Shown one piece after another: positions 40,630 to 49,703 of a DNA stretch of 64,000 bases. Position 1 is the first letter of the stretch. Each line of letters starts with the position of its first letter. Below the pieces are notes generated by a model, which did no database searches, was not told the DNA's origin, and was given only the letters and a program-made list of their open reading frames with translations. Source of the stretch: Hyphomicrobiaceae bacterium (GTDB lineage Bacteria; Pseudomonadota; Alphaproteobacteria; Rhizobiales; Hyphomicrobiaceae); contig JAURWC010000075.1 in assembly GCA_030655135.1 (NCBI GenBank), forward strand, positions 177,501 to 241,500, given 5' to 3'. A program made the translations under genes and the position numbers.

Positions 40630-42192
40630 ATGACAGAGCCCGCCGCGACAGACACCGTCCTTATTATCGATTTCGGTAGCCAGGTGACGCAGCTCATAGC
40701 GCGCCGCGTGCGCGAGGCCGGCGTCTACTCCGAGATCGTGCCGTTCCAGTCCGCTGAAGCCGCCTTCCAGCGCCTGCAGCCGGCCGCCGTGATCCTGTCC
40801 GGCAGCCCGCATTCAACCGTCGACATCGGCAGTCCGCGCGCGCCCGATGCAGTGTTTGCCGCCGGCGTGCCGGTGCTCGGTATCTGTTATGGCGAGCAGA
40901 CCATGTGCGCTCAGCTCGGCGGCAAGGTCGAGGCTGGTCATCACCGCGAGTTTGGCCGCGCCTTCCTCGACATCCAGGACACCTGCCAATTGTTCGACGG
41001 CGTTTGGGACAAGGGTTCGCGCCACCAAGTATGGATGAGCCACGGCGATCGCGTCACGGCGATCCCGCCCGGCTTTCGCATCGTCGGCACGTCCGAAGGC
41101 GCGCCGTTCGCCGCCATCGCCGACGACGCGCGCCGCTTCTATGCCGTCCAGTTCCATCCTGAAGTCGTGCACACGCCAGACGGCGCAAAGCTGCTGCAGA
41201 ACTTCGTGCACCGCATTGCCGGCATCAGGGGCGACTGGACCATGGCCGCCTACCGCGAGCGGGCGGTGGCCGCCATCCGCAGCCAGGTCGGCAACGGCAA
41301 GGTGATTTGCGCGCTTTCTGGCGGTGTCGACAGCTCGGTTGCCGCACTCCTGATTCACGAGGCGGTCGGCGATCAACTGACGTGCATCCTCGTCGACCAT
41401 GGCCTGATGCGCAAGAACGAGGCGGCCGACGTCGTCGCCATGTTCCGCGAGCACTACAACCTGCCGCTCATTCTCGTGAATGCCGAAGACCGCTTCGTCA
41501 GCGCGCTTGAAGGCGAGCAGGATCCCGAGAAAAAGCGCAAGACCATCGGCCGCCTGTTCATCGAGGTGTTCGAAGAGGAAGCCAAGAAGCTGGGCGGCGC
41601 CGACTATCTGGCACAAGGCACGCTCTACCCGGACGTCATTGAGAGTGTGTCGTTTACGGGCGCTTCGTCGGCCACGATCAAGTCGCACCACAACGTCGGC
41701 GGTCTGCCAGCGCGCATGAATATGAAGCTGGTCGAGCCACTGCGCGAGCTGTTCAAGGACGAGGTCCGTGCGTTGGGCCGCGAACTCGGATTGCCCGACA
41801 GCTTCATCGGCCGCCACCCGTTCCCCGGCCCGGGTCTCGCCATTCGCTGCCCGGGCGGCATCACGCGTGAGAAACTCGAGATCCTGCGCGAAGCCGACGC
41901 GATCTACCTGGATGAGATCCGCAAAGCCGGCCTTTACGACGCCATCTGGCAGGCCTTCGCTGTGCTACTTCCAGTGCAGACGGTTGGCGTGATGGGCGAC
42001 GGCAGAACGTATGAGTTCGTCTGCGCGCTTCGCGCTGTCACCTCGGTCGACGGCATGACGGCCGACTTCTACCACTACGACATGAGTTTCCTCGGGCGCG
42101 CGGCCACGCGCATCATCAACGAAGTGCGCGGCATCAACCGCGTCGTCTACGACGTAACCTCCAAGCCCCCCGGTACGATCGAGTGGGAATGA
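40630..42192 (+). CDS. guaA: GMP synthase (glutamine-hydrolysing)
   Basis: 520 residues; makes GMP from XMP, ATP and glutamine. The class I amidotransferase domain has [20 protein letters not shown], the nucleophile in GICYGEQTM and QFHPEVVHT. The PP-loop ATP pyrophosphatase has [13 protein letters not shown], and the C-terminal dimer domain ends [20 protein letters not shown] 40630 gives normal length; TTG 40594 would add 12 residues. Confidence 0.97.
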   Translation: MTEPAATDTVLIIDFGSQVTQLIARRVREAGVYSEIVPFQSAEAAFQRLQPAAVILSGSPHSTVDIGSPRAPDAVFAAGVPVLGICYGEQTMCAQLGGKVEAGHHREFGRAFLDIQDTCQLFDGVWDKGSRHQVWMSHGDRVTAIPPGFRIVGTSEGAPFAAIADDARRFYAVQFHPEVVHTPDGAKLLQNFVHRIAGIRGDWTMAAYRERAVAAIRSQVGNGKVICALSGGVDSSVAALLIHEAVGDQLTCILVDHGLMRKNEAADVVAMFREHYNLPLILVNAEDRFVSALEGEQDPEKKRKTIGRLFIEVFEEEAKKLGGADYLAQGTLYPDVIESVSFTGASSATIKSHHNVGGLPARMNMKLVEPLRELFKDEVRALGRELGLPDSFIGRHPFPGPGLAIRCPGGITREKLEILREADAIYLDEIRKAGLYDAIWQAFAVLLPVQTVGVMGDGRTYEFVCALRAVTSVDGMTADFYHYDMSFLGRAATRIINEVRGINRVVYDVTSKPPGTIEWE

Positions 42193-42339
42193 TATCAGTC
42201 GCATTCGGACGATCCGTCCTATGCGTTGAAGAACATAGTACTTAACCGTGCTCGCGACCGGCGCGTTTCTGTTCAACGCCGCTTAATCAACGTCAGCTAA
42301 CGTCGGCAATCTAAATTTTTGTTGTGACGTCTTTGGCGA

Positions 42340-43365
42340 GTGAATTTTGTGTCCGGGCCCATCCCAATCTTTGCCGACGAGGCCGTGCGCCTGGAGGTTC
42401 TGCGCGAGTACGATATTCTCGATACGCCTCCGGAGGGCAGCTTCGATAACATCACGCGCCTGGCCAAACTCATTCTCGGCACGTCGATGTCTTCCATCTC
42501 GTTGATCGACAAGGATCGCCAGTGGCTCAAATCCAGCCAGGGCATGGATACCCAGGTTACCCCGCGCTCCGTCTCGTTTTGCGCGCACGCGATCACTTCT
42601 CCGGACCCACTCATCGTTTGCGACGCTAGTCAGGATAAGCGCTTCCGCGACAATCCCCTGGTCCTGGGCGAACCGCATATTCGCTTCTACGCCGGCATGC
42701 CGCTCGTCACGACCGCTAATGCCAATCTCGGCGCCTTATGCGTGCTCGATCCCCATCCGCGCGCTGGAGGCGTGAGTGCCGAACATCTCGACGCGCTCTA
42801 TGCGCTGAGCCGCATGACGGTGGACGCCATTGAACTGAGGCGGCTGGCCGTGCTCGACAGCCTGACGGACCTGTTGACACGCGGTGCTTTCCGCCACGCC
42901 GCCAAGTCCGAATTTGCCGGCGCCGTCCGCGACGCCTCGCCCTTGTCGTGCGTAATCATCGACATCGACCACTTCAAAGCGATTAACGACACGTACGGCC
43001 ATGCGATCGGCGATACCGTTCTGCGCAGCGTGGCGGCGATGCTGCGCGCCGAAACGCGCGCGTCAGACCTGGTGGGCCGCATCGGCGGCGAAGAGTTCGC
43101 ACTCCTGCTGCCAAACACATCGATCGAGGTCGCTATACGGTGCGCCGAACGCATCCGCGCCACGCTCGCGACGATGCTGGTTACGGTCGCGGGCAAGCGC
43201 CTGGCGCTGACCGCAAGCCTTGGCGTGTCCACCTGTCAGCAGCACGACGAGGCGATCGAGATGGTGATGGCCCGAGCCGACCGGGCGCTTTACGCCAGCA
43301 AGCATGCCGGCCGCAATCGCGTATCCGTGGCGGCCGACCCTGCTCAGTCCGTGAGTGCCGCCTGA
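42340..43365 (+). CDS. GAF-GGDEF diguanylate cyclase (copy 1)
   Basis: 341 residues. A GAF-type sensor domain (ILDTPPEGSFDNITRLAKLI, DRQWLKSSQG, FCAHAI, RFYAGMPLV, LGALCVLDP) is followed by a GGDEF domain with the active motif RIGGEEFALLLP. Makes cyclic di-GMP. There is no RxxD inhibition site five residues before GGEEF (reads SDLVGR), so product feedback may be absent. GTG start. A close paralogue lies 0.6 kb downstream. Confidence 0.93.
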   Translation: MNFVSGPIPIFADEAVRLEVLREYDILDTPPEGSFDNITRLAKLILGTSMSSISLIDKDRQWLKSSQGMDTQVTPRSVSFCAHAITSPDPLIVCDASQDKRFRDNPLVLGEPHIRFYAGMPLVTTANANLGALCVLDPHPRAGGVSAEHLDALYALSRMTVDAIELRRLAVLDSLTDLLTRGAFRHAAKSEFAGAVRDASPLSCVIIDIDHFKAINDTYGHAIGDTVLRSVAAMLRAETRASDLVGRIGGEEFALLLPNTSIEVAIRCAERIRATLATMLVTVAGKRLALTASLGVSTCQQHDEAIEMVMARADRALYASKHAGRNRVSVAADPAQSVSAA

Positions 43366-43434
43366 TCATTTCCTAACGCGCACGCGCCGATGTCGTGCTA
43401 GATCCCGGGTCCGCATCGGCTGACGGATCAGGCA

Positions 43435-43791
43435 GTGATTACGCTCTACGGCATCAAGAACTGCGACACGATGAAGAAGGCGCGCGGCTGGCTCGACGCG
43501 CATCACATCGCCTACGCGTTCCACGACTACAAGGCGTCGAGCATCGATCCCACGCGCCTCGCGGCGTGGTGCAACGAGCATGGATGGGAAATCGTGCTCA
43601 ACCGAGGCGGTACAACCTTCCGGGCGCTGCCGGACGCCAGCAAAGCCGGACTCGACGAAGCGAAGGCCATCGCCCTGATGATGGACCAGCCGTCCATGAT
43701 CAAACGGCCGGTCCTCGACGTGGGCAAACGCCGCATCATCGGCTTTAAGCCAGCGGTCTATCAGGCCGCTTTGCAGACGGCATCGTCTTAA
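43435..43791 (+). CDS. ArsC/Spx family protein (YffB-like)
   Basis: 118 residues. The N terminus MITLYGIKNCDTMKKARGWL has a single active Cys (C-x2-M rather than CxxC), as in the YffB branch of the ArsC family. Conserved basic residues follow in IKRPVLDVGKRRIIGF. A thioredoxin-like reductase fold; the real substrate of this branch is not known. GTG start at 43435. Lies between the two GAF-GGDEF genes. Confidence 0.9.
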   Translation: MITLYGIKNCDTMKKARGWLDAHHIAYAFHDYKASSIDPTRLAAWCNEHGWEIVLNRGGTTFRALPDASKAGLDEAKAIALMMDQPSMIKRPVLDVGKRRIIGFKPAVYQAALQTASS

Positions 43792-43946
43792 CGGCCGCCG
43801 CTATTGCTCCGTCGCTTATGCGAAAAGCGCCGTAAATAAGGCAGCCCATCCCGCGAAAGGATCTGTGATTGTTGAAACGAATAATTAAACGGCGTGAAGT
43901 ACTCTGTGTAAGGAGAAAATAGACGTTTCCGTTGCACCGCGTGCCG

Positions 43947-44966
43947 ATGATGCTCGACGCCTACCCGCCATGTCCCAACGATGCGGCTCGCCTTGTCGCA
44001 TTGCACGCGTATGGAATTCTAGACACGCCCGCCGAACAAACGTTCGACGGTATTACGTGGCTAGCCCAAACCATGCTCGACGCACCAATGTCGGCGATCT
44101 CGTTGGTTGACCGCGATCGGCAGTGGTTCAAATCACATCAGAACTTTGAAATCACGGAAACTGCGCGGTCGGCATCGTTCTGTACCCACGCCCTGTTGTC
44201 CGAACATCCATTTATCGTGCTCGATGCCCTCGCCGACCCTCGGTTCTCTCAGAACCCGATGGTCACCGGCGCCCCTCACGTGCGCTTCTATCTCGGCATG
44301 CCACTCATCTCGCGCGAGCGCTTCGTCCTAGGCGCTCTTTGCGTTTACGATACGGTGAGCCGCAAGGTTGTGACCAGCGACCAACTTCACGCGATGAACA
44401 TCCTTGCGCGTCAGGTCATCGACACGATGGAGCTACGCAAGATCGCGCGGCACGATGGATTGACGAATCTGCTCTCCGCGGTCGCCTTCCGGCGTACGGC
44501 GGCCGTCGAGGTGGAACGCGCGCGCCGCTACGGCCGGCAAGTCTCGGTCACCGTTTTGGACATCGACCACTTCAAGACTATCAACGACACCTACGGCCAT
44601 GCCGCCGGCGACTACATCTTGCGCAACGTTGCAGCAATCATCAAAGAGGAATTGCGGCCGTTCGATATCGTCGGCCGAACGGGTGGCGAAGAGTTCGCTA
44701 TTCTTTTTCCCGACACCGATTTCGACGGCGCGCTGGCTGCAGCCGAGCGGCTGCGTCAGGCCATCGCCGCGTCTCCCATCGCGGTCAGCGGCACTACGGT
44801 TTCGGTAACCGCCAGTCTAGGCGTGGCCGACTGCCGGTGCGGCGAGATCAAATCGGATCCGGCGCTGGCGCAGGCCGACCACGCCATGTATCGCAGCAAG
44901 AAAGAGGGTCGCAATCGCGTGACGGCCTATGCAAGCGAGCCGCTCTCTTCTGTCACTGCCGCATAA
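43947..44966 (+). CDS. GAF-GGDEF diguanylate cyclase (copy 2)
   Basis: 339 residues with the same architecture as the gene at 42340: GAF part (GILDTPAEQTFDGITWLAQT, DRQWFKSHQN, FCTHALLSEH, RFYLGMPLI, LGALCVYD) and GGDEF domain with RTGGEEFAILFP. ATG 43947 (double ATG) is used; a TTG at 43932 is possible. The last codons abut the terminator of the minus-strand small RNA. Confidence 0.92.
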   Translation: MMLDAYPPCPNDAARLVALHAYGILDTPAEQTFDGITWLAQTMLDAPMSAISLVDRDRQWFKSHQNFEITETARSASFCTHALLSEHPFIVLDALADPRFSQNPMVTGAPHVRFYLGMPLISRERFVLGALCVYDTVSRKVVTSDQLHAMNILARQVIDTMELRKIARHDGLTNLLSAVAFRRTAAVEVERARRYGRQVSVTVLDIDHFKTINDTYGHAAGDYILRNVAAIIKEELRPFDIVGRTGGEEFAILFPDTDFDGALAAAERLRQAIAASPIAVSGTTVSVTASLGVADCRCGEIKSDPALAQADHAMYRSKKEGRNRVTAYASEPLSSVTAA

Positions 44967-45092
44967 AAAAAATACCCCTCGAGCCGGGGGGAGGGCTCGA
45001 GGGGCTCGCAATGGCTAGGCTGGGGGGAGCCTAGCTGGGGGAGGAACCGAGACCGGGGCGAGGGAGCGTGGCCCGTGATCTCGATGGTGTCA
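44966..45092 (-). ncRNA. Candidate small regulatory RNA with C-rich (anti-SD) loops
   Basis: Read on the minus strand from about 45092. Hairpin 1 (45083-45048) has loop CACGCTCCCTC. A linker carries CCTCCCCC (45044-45037). Hairpin 2 (45035-45014, perfect 8-bp stem GCTAGGCT/AGCCTAGC) has loop CCCCCC. Hairpin 3 (45004-44975, 11-bp stem CCCCTCGAGCC/GGCTCGAGGGG) has loop CTCCCCC and is followed by a T-run, forming an intrinsic terminator. Repeated CUCCC-type loops are known from rhizobial and Rhodobacter small RNAs that bind ribosome sites. An EcfG-like promoter lies just upstream. No coding potential seen. Confidence 0.65.
44967..45004 (-). terminator. Rho-independent terminator (minus strand)
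   Basis: An 11-bp perfect GC-rich stem (44975-45004) followed on the minus strand by TATTTTTTTT. The T-run is only on this side, so it ends minus-strand transcription (the small RNA and perhaps read-through from the DUF892 gene). Confidence 0.85.
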
Positions 45093-45099
45093 GTGTGCC

Positions 45100-45124
45100 A
45101 ACCCGCAGACCTGACCGCTGTTCC
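45100..45124 (-). promoter_or_regulatory. EcfG-like promoter of the small RNA
   Basis: Minus strand GGAAC (45124-45120), 16-base spacer, GGTT (45103-45100). The EcfG general-stress consensus is GGAAC-N16/17-CGTT, so there is one mismatch in the -10 box. Start would be near 45092. Confidence 0.45.
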
Positions 45125-45156
45125 CTGCGGCACACTAAAAATAATCTTTGAAAAGT

Positions 45157-45645
45157 TTATGCGGCTTCTTTGTTCAATTTGTCCTCGGCCAGTTCTGTGA
45201 GGGCCACGTCGGTGGCTTTTTCCTCTTCCAGCGTCTCTTCGAGAAGGGCGGTGGCATCCTCGAAGCCCAACATCTCAGACCAGGAGACCAGCGTGCCGTA
45301 GCGCGTGATCTCGTAGTGCTCGACCGCCTGGGCAGCCGCGATCATTGCCGCGTCCTTCGTATCTTTGTCCTTGATTTCGCCCATCAGCTCTTCGGCCTCC
45401 TCAAGAATGCCCTCGATCGCGGGACACTTGGTGGCCTTGGCCTTCTCGCCGATGGACTTGAACACGGCATCAAGCCGCTTCACCTGTTCCTTGGTCTCGG
45501 TCAGGTGTTTCTCGAAGGCCTTGCGCAGCTCGGCCGAGTCTGCGGCCTTCGCCATCTTTGGAAGAGATTTAACGATCTTGCCCTCAGCGTAGTAAATGTC
45601 CTGCAGGGTATGCACGAACAAGTCTTTCAGATTCTCGATAGCCAT
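45157..45645 (-). CDS. DUF892 family ferritin-like stress protein (YciE-type)
   Basis: 162 residues, a four-helix ferritin-like protein. Start MAIENLKDLFVHTLQDIYYAE; acidic and His residues that could bind a di-metal centre recur (QDIYYAEGK, KHLTETKEQ, VEHYEITRYG, LEETLEEEKATD). YciE/YciF proteins are stress-induced; the exact role is unknown. ATG 45645 has GAGGA 6 bases upstream. A perfect EcfG-type promoter lies 50 bases before it. Confidence 0.9.
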   Translation of the reverse strand: MAIENLKDLFVHTLQDIYYAEGKIVKSLPKMAKAADSAELRKAFEKHLTETKEQVKRLDAVFKSIGEKAKATKCPAIEGILEEAEELMGEIKDKDTKDAAMIAAAQAVEHYEITRYGTLVSWSEMLGFEDATALLEETLEEEKATDVALTELAEDKLNKEAA

Positions 45646-45694
45646 GGCGTCCTCGCTGACCGTTTGTTCCCGCGCAACGTGGGATGTGCCGGGG

Positions 45695-45719
45695 AACGCC
45701 ATGAGGGCTGCGAGGTTCC
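45695..45719 (-). promoter_or_regulatory. EcfG (general stress sigma factor) promoter of the DUF892 gene
   Basis: Minus strand GGAAC (45719-45715), 16-base spacer, CGTT (45698-45695): an exact match to the alphaproteobacterial EcfG consensus. Transcription would start near 45688, giving a leader of about 43 bases before ATG 45645. Confidence 0.75.
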
Positions 45720-45822
45720 TCCTTACACAAAGGTACACCCCTGGCATGGAGCCAGGGGTGCGCGCATACGAACGAGGTGAGGGCAGCTGAGCGAGGGCGC
45801 TCTATTAGTTGCCGCATGCGGA

Positions 45823-46134
45823 TCAATACATGCAGTCGTAGTACTTGGCCTTCCAGTAGTAATTGCCGGTCTTCCAGAACATGCGCTGGTAGTAACCGCA
45901 GCCGCCGTAGCCGCCATAGCCGCCGCCGATCACGATCTTCGGGCCCCAGCCGTTGCCGTGCCAGTGCTTGTGGTGATGATGGTGGTGCTTGGGATGAAAG
46001 GTCTTGGAAAGGCCCTGGCCATTCTTGAAGCCTTGTGGACCTTTGGGGCCGGCCTGCGCGATTGACGCCGTGCCGAGGCTGAGCAGCAGCGCCGCAGCGC
46101 CGGTGGCCAGGACGGATTTTTTCAGAACGCTCAT
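45823..46134 (-). CDS. Small secreted His/Gly/Tyr-rich protein
   Basis: 103 residues. Signal peptide MSVLKKSVLATGAAALLLSL ending near AQA. The mature part has a run of six His inside KHHHHHHKHWHGNGWGPK, then GGYGGYGGCGYY and Tyr/Lys pairs, ending YDCMY with a second Cys. Composition suggests binding of metal ions (Ni, Cu or Zn) in the periplasm, but there is no family I can name. AAGGAG lies before ATG 46134. Confidence 0.8.
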   Translation of the reverse strand: MSVLKKSVLATGAAALLLSLGTASIAQAGPKGPQGFKNGQGLSKTFHPKHHHHHHKHWHGNGWGPKIVIGGGYGGYGGCGYYQRMFWKTGNYYWKAKYYDCMY

Positions 46135-46302
46135 GACATCTCCTTGGGGGGACTTGACGCCACCGGTGCGGGGATCGCATCGGTGGAGCCGGGCGCCGGC
46201 TCGCATCGGGGAGGCGCGAGGGCTTGGCGCCCGGTATGCCAAGGAGAATGCAGCGCTTGCCTCGCTGCCGCTGTCCCGCAAGGAACAGGGGAGCCGCATC
46301 CG

Positions 46303-46983
46303 CTAGACCGGTGCCCGGCGGTCGATCGTAGCCAGCACTTGCTCTGGCTCCGGCATGGCTGGGAAGGCGTGGAAGTCGCCGCCTTTGTGCTTCAGAGCCT
46401 CGTCGAGCTGGCGATGAAACTCGTCGCGATCAACCTCGACCGTGCCGAACTGGCGTAGGTGGTCCGTCACGAATTGCGTGTCCAGCAGCACGAAGCCCCC
46501 ATGGATCAGCCGCGCAACGAGATGCACCAGCGCAATCTTGGAGGCATCCCGCTGGGTGGAAAACATGCTCTCGCCGAAAAAGGCCGCGCCCACAGCGACA
46601 CCGTAGAGCCCGCCAACCAGTTCTCCGTTCTGCCATACCTCGATCGTGTGGCAATGGCCTTGCTGGAACAGGTCGCGATAGAGCATACGGATGCGGCCGT
46701 TGATCCAGGTCGACCGTCTGCCAGGGCGCGCTGCCGCACAGCCATCGATGACGCCTTCGAAGTTCGTATCGATACGCACCTCGAGTGGTGTCGTGCGGAT
46801 GGTGCGGGCAAGGCGCCGTGGAATGTGGACGTTGTCGAGCGGGAGAATACCGCGCTGCTGCGGTTCAATCCAATACAGTGCCGGATCGTCGGCGCTCTCA
46901 GCCATAGGAAAGATGCCGCAACTGTAGGCCTTGAGAAGGACCTGCGGCGTGATTTCAATCATGATGTCGTCACGCGACGTCAT
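46303..46983 (-). CDS. aat: Leucyl/phenylalanyl-tRNA-protein transferase
   Basis: 226 residues. Adds Leu or Phe to proteins with N-terminal Arg or Lys, marking them for ClpS/ClpAP (N-end rule). Conserved: [59 protein letters not shown] and [16 protein letters not shown] precedes ATG 46983; ATG 46962 is an alternative. Downstream of accC on the same strand, as in many Rhizobiales. Confidence 0.96.
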   Translation of the reverse strand: MTSRDDIMIEITPQVLLKAYSCGIFPMAESADDPALYWIEPQQRGILPLDNVHIPRRLARTIRTTPLEVRIDTNFEGVIDGCAAARPGRRSTWINGRIRMLYRDLFQQGHCHTIEVWQNGELVGGLYGVAVGAAFFGESMFSTQRDASKIALVHLVARLIHGGFVLLDTQFVTDHLRQFGTVEVDRDEFHRQLDEALKHKGGDFHAFPAMPEPEQVLATIDRRAPV

Positions 46984-47194
46984 GAAAACTCGGGCTCCTG
47001 GCGTTCACGGTCGAGACGCGCTTCCGGACCGGGCAAATCAATATCCTGCAATGTAAGGGCAGGTTACGGTTTTATCGAGCTGGCAGATTGCCTATATCGC
47101 GCGGCAGCCTAGCGCGCAGGCACATTTTTGCAACTGCGCGCGAATTGGGCAGCGCTTCGGGCACTTGCGGACGCTGTGTGAAGCACATTTTCCG

Positions 47195-48541
47195 TCAGGC
47201 CGCAGGCTTCGCCAAATACTTTTCAAGCCAATGGATGTCATAGAGGCCGTTGGCGATATCCGGCTGGCGGATGAGATCGTTGAACAGCGGGATCGTCGTC
47301 TCGATGCCATCGATCACGAACTCGGACAGCGCGCGCTTCAGGCGCATCATGCACTCGTCGCGGCTGCGGCCATGAACAATCAGCTTGCCGATCAGGCTGT
47401 CGTAGTAGGGTGGAATGCGATAGCCCTGGTACACACCGCTGTCGACGCGTACGCCCAGCCCGCCCGGAGGGTGCCAGTACGTGATTTGCCCCGGCGACGG
47501 CACGAACGTTCGCGCATTCTCCGCGTTGATACGGCACTCGATGGCATGGCCGGCGAACGTGATGTCTTCCTGCGTGTACATGAGCTTGGCACCCGAGGCG
47601 ACGCGCAGCTGCTCCAGCACGAGATCGATGCCGGTGATGGCTTCCGTCACGGGATGTTCCACCTGAAGGCGCGTGTTCATTTCAATGAAATAGAACTCGC
47701 CGTCTTCGTACAGAAACTCGACCGTGCCGACGCCGCGATATTTCAGCTTGCGCATGGCATTGGCGACGATCTCGCCAATCTTCTTGCGCGAAGCGTCGTT
47801 GAGCGCGGGAGACGGTGCCTCTTCCCAGACCTTCTGGTGCCGGCGCTGCAGCGAGCAGTCGCGCTCGCCAAGGTGCACGGCGTTGCCCTGCCCATCACCG
47901 AGAACCTGCACTTCGATGTGCCGCGGCTTGGTCAGATACTTCTCGATGTAGACCGCGTCGTCGCCGAAAGCCGCTTTGGCCTCGGCCTTCGCCGTGGCCA
48001 GCGCCATCGGCAGGTCGGCCGCCGTCATCGCCACTTTCATGCCGCGCCCGCCGCCGCCGGCGGCAGCCTTCACCAGCACGGGAAAGCCCATGGCCTTGGC
48101 CGTCTTCAAGCCGGCCGCTTCGGTTTTCACCGCGCCGTCGGAGCCGGGAACGACGGGAATGCCCAGCCGCTTGGCCGTTTCCTTTGCCGCGATCTTGTCG
48201 CCCATCGTGCGGATGTGTTCCGACGTCGGGCCGATGAAGGTGATGTTGTGTGTTTCTAGGATCTCGGCGAACCGCGCATTTTCCGACAGGAAGCCGTAGC
48301 CGGGATGCACGGCGTCCGCTCCAGTGATCTCGCAAGCGGCTAGCAGGCGCGGAATGTTCAGATAACTCTCGGCAGCGGACGGCGGGCCGATGCACACGCT
48401 CTCGTCGGCCAAGCGCACGTGCATGGCGTCGGCATCTGCGGTGGAATGAACCGCAACCGTCGCAATGCCGAGCTCTTTGCAAGCCCGCTGAATGCGCAGC
48501 GCGATTTCACCCCGGTTCGCGATCAGGACCTTGTCGAACAT
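47195..48541 (-). CDS. accC: Acetyl-CoA carboxylase, biotin carboxylase subunit
   Basis: 448 residues. Carboxylates biotin on AccB using ATP and bicarbonate, the first step of fatty acid synthesis. MFDKVLIANRGEIALRIQRA start; ATP-grasp glycine loop KAAAGGGGRGMK; active-site EMNTRLQVEHPVTE. Normal length. 20 bases after accB. Confidence 0.98.
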   Translation of the reverse strand: MFDKVLIANRGEIALRIQRACKELGIATVAVHSTADADAMHVRLADESVCIGPPSAAESYLNIPRLLAACEITGADAVHPGYGFLSENARFAEILETHNITFIGPTSEHIRTMGDKIAAKETAKRLGIPVVPGSDGAVKTEAAGLKTAKAMGFPVLVKAAAGGGGRGMKVAMTAADLPMALATAKAEAKAAFGDDAVYIEKYLTKPRHIEVQVLGDGQGNAVHLGERDCSLQRRHQKVWEEAPSPALNDASRKKIGEIVANAMRKLKYRGVGTVEFLYEDGEFYFIEMNTRLQVEHPVTEAITGIDLVLEQLRVASGAKLMYTQEDITFAGHAIECRINAENARTFVPSPGQITYWHPPGGLGVRVDSGVYQGYRIPPYYDSLIGKLIVHGRSRDECMMRLKRALSEFVIDGIETTIPLFNDLIRQPDIANGLYDIHWLEKYLAKPAA

Positions 48542-48561
48542 GTGTGCCCTTCGATGACGAT

Positions 48562-49026
48562 CTATTCGATGATGACCAGCGGCTCGCCGAACTCGACGGG
48601 CTGGCCATTCTCGAAGAGGATCGCCGTCACCGTGCCGGATTTCGGCGCCGGGATCTGGTTCATCGTCTTCATGGCTTCGATGATCAGCAGCGTGTCACCC
48701 GCCGAGACTTTCGCCCCCACCTCGATAAAGGCCGGTGCCGCCGGATCCGGCGCCCGGTAGGCCGTGCCGACCATCGGCGATTTGACAGCGCCGGGATGCT
48801 TGCCCGGATCGCCCGCACCACCTGCCGCAGCCGGGGCAGCGCCGCCGATCGGCATCATCGCAGCCGGTGCGCTGGCCATGACCGACAGCGTCCGCGCCAC
48901 GCGAACCTTCAGGCCGCTTTTCTCGATTTCGATTTCGGTGAGGCCGGTTTCGTTCAACAGCTCCGCCAGGTCGCGGATAAGCTGGTGTTCTCCGCTGCCG
49001 CCTTCACTGTCCTTTTTTGCCGTCAT
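48562..49026 (-). CDS. accB: Acetyl-CoA carboxylase, biotin carboxyl carrier protein
   Basis: 154 residues. N-terminal dimerisation part ([20 protein letters not shown]), Ala/Pro-rich linker, then a biotinyl domain with biotinylation motif IEAMKTMNQ (the Lys receives biotin) and the BCCP thumb region. It starts 18 bases after aroQ and is followed by accC. Confidence 0.97.
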   Translation of the reverse strand: MTAKKDSEGGSGEHQLIRDLAELLNETGLTEIEIEKSGLKVRVARTLSVMASAPAAMMPIGGAAPAAAGGAGDPGKHPGAVKSPMVGTAYRAPDPAAPAFIEVGAKVSAGDTLLIIEAMKTMNQIPAPKSGTVTAILFENGQPVEFGEPLVIIE

Positions 49027-49044
49027 GCCTCGTCGTCCTTTGAA

Positions 49045-49506
49045 TTAGGCTGGCCCTTGAGGCCCACGCTTCGCCAGGATGTTCGCCATGGCCTCGAGCG
49101 CCAGCTCGTAGCCCTTCGCCCCCAGTCCGCAGATCACGCCAGTTGCTGCCAGCGACACGTATGAATGATTCCGGAAGCTCTCGCGCCGGAAGATATTCGA
49201 CAGATGCACCTCGATCACCGGCAGCTCCGCCGCCTGCAGCGCGTCCAGCAGGGCGACGGACGTGTGCGTCAACCCACCCGCGTTGATGATGATGCCGGAG
49301 GCCTGACCGCGGGCGTCCTGAACCCAACCGATCAGTTCGCCCTCGCTGTTTGACTGCCGGAAATCGATCGCGAGGTGGACCGCACTGGCCTTTGCCTGCG
49401 CCATGGCTTTCACATCGTCCAGCGTGTCACGGCCATACACCGCCGGCTCGCGTACGCCGAGCAGGTTGAGGTTTGGGCCATTCAGGACATAGACGGGCTT
49501 TGCCAT
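49045..49506 (-). CDS. aroQ: 3-dehydroquinate dehydratase, type II
   Basis: 153 residues; third step of the shikimate pathway. VYVLNGPNLNLLGVREPAVYG holds the catalytic Tyr loop, FRQSNSEGELIGWV, IINAGGLTHTSVAL, and EVHLSNIFRRESFRNHSYVS complete the active site. ATG 49506; the frame upstream to 49587 is not homologous. First gene of aroQ-accB-accC. Confidence 0.97.
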   Translation of the reverse strand: MAKPVYVLNGPNLNLLGVREPAVYGRDTLDDVKAMAQAKASAVHLAIDFRQSNSEGELIGWVQDARGQASGIIINAGGLTHTSVALLDALQAAELPVIEVHLSNIFRRESFRNHSYVSLAATGVICGLGAKGYELALEAMANILAKRGPQGPA

Positions 49507-49703
49507 GCGGGTGGCGGGGTCCAGAAGCAGTCGGTTGGGATACGGCGGAACAGGCCGGCAACGAGGCCGGAGCCATCGCCGCCGCAATGGGATTTGGCCC
49601 CACCCTCTACCAGCTTTTCTGCACCCGCGAAAGGCCGGGCAGGGCGCTCAAGCCTGGGGAAACCGGGGGCTTTGGTCCCCCTCCGGAGAAGGGGACCGGC
49701 CGA

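Noticed and set aside
44975-45035. Terminator hairpins for the plus-strand GGDEF gene
   Set aside because: On the plus strand the hairpins are not followed by a T-run; the T-run exists only on the minus strand.
49507-49703. Terminator between the DsbA-like gene and aroQ (GGTCCCC/GGGGACC inverted repeat near 49673-49697)
   Set aside because: No T-run on either strand; it may be only a GC-rich inverted repeat.
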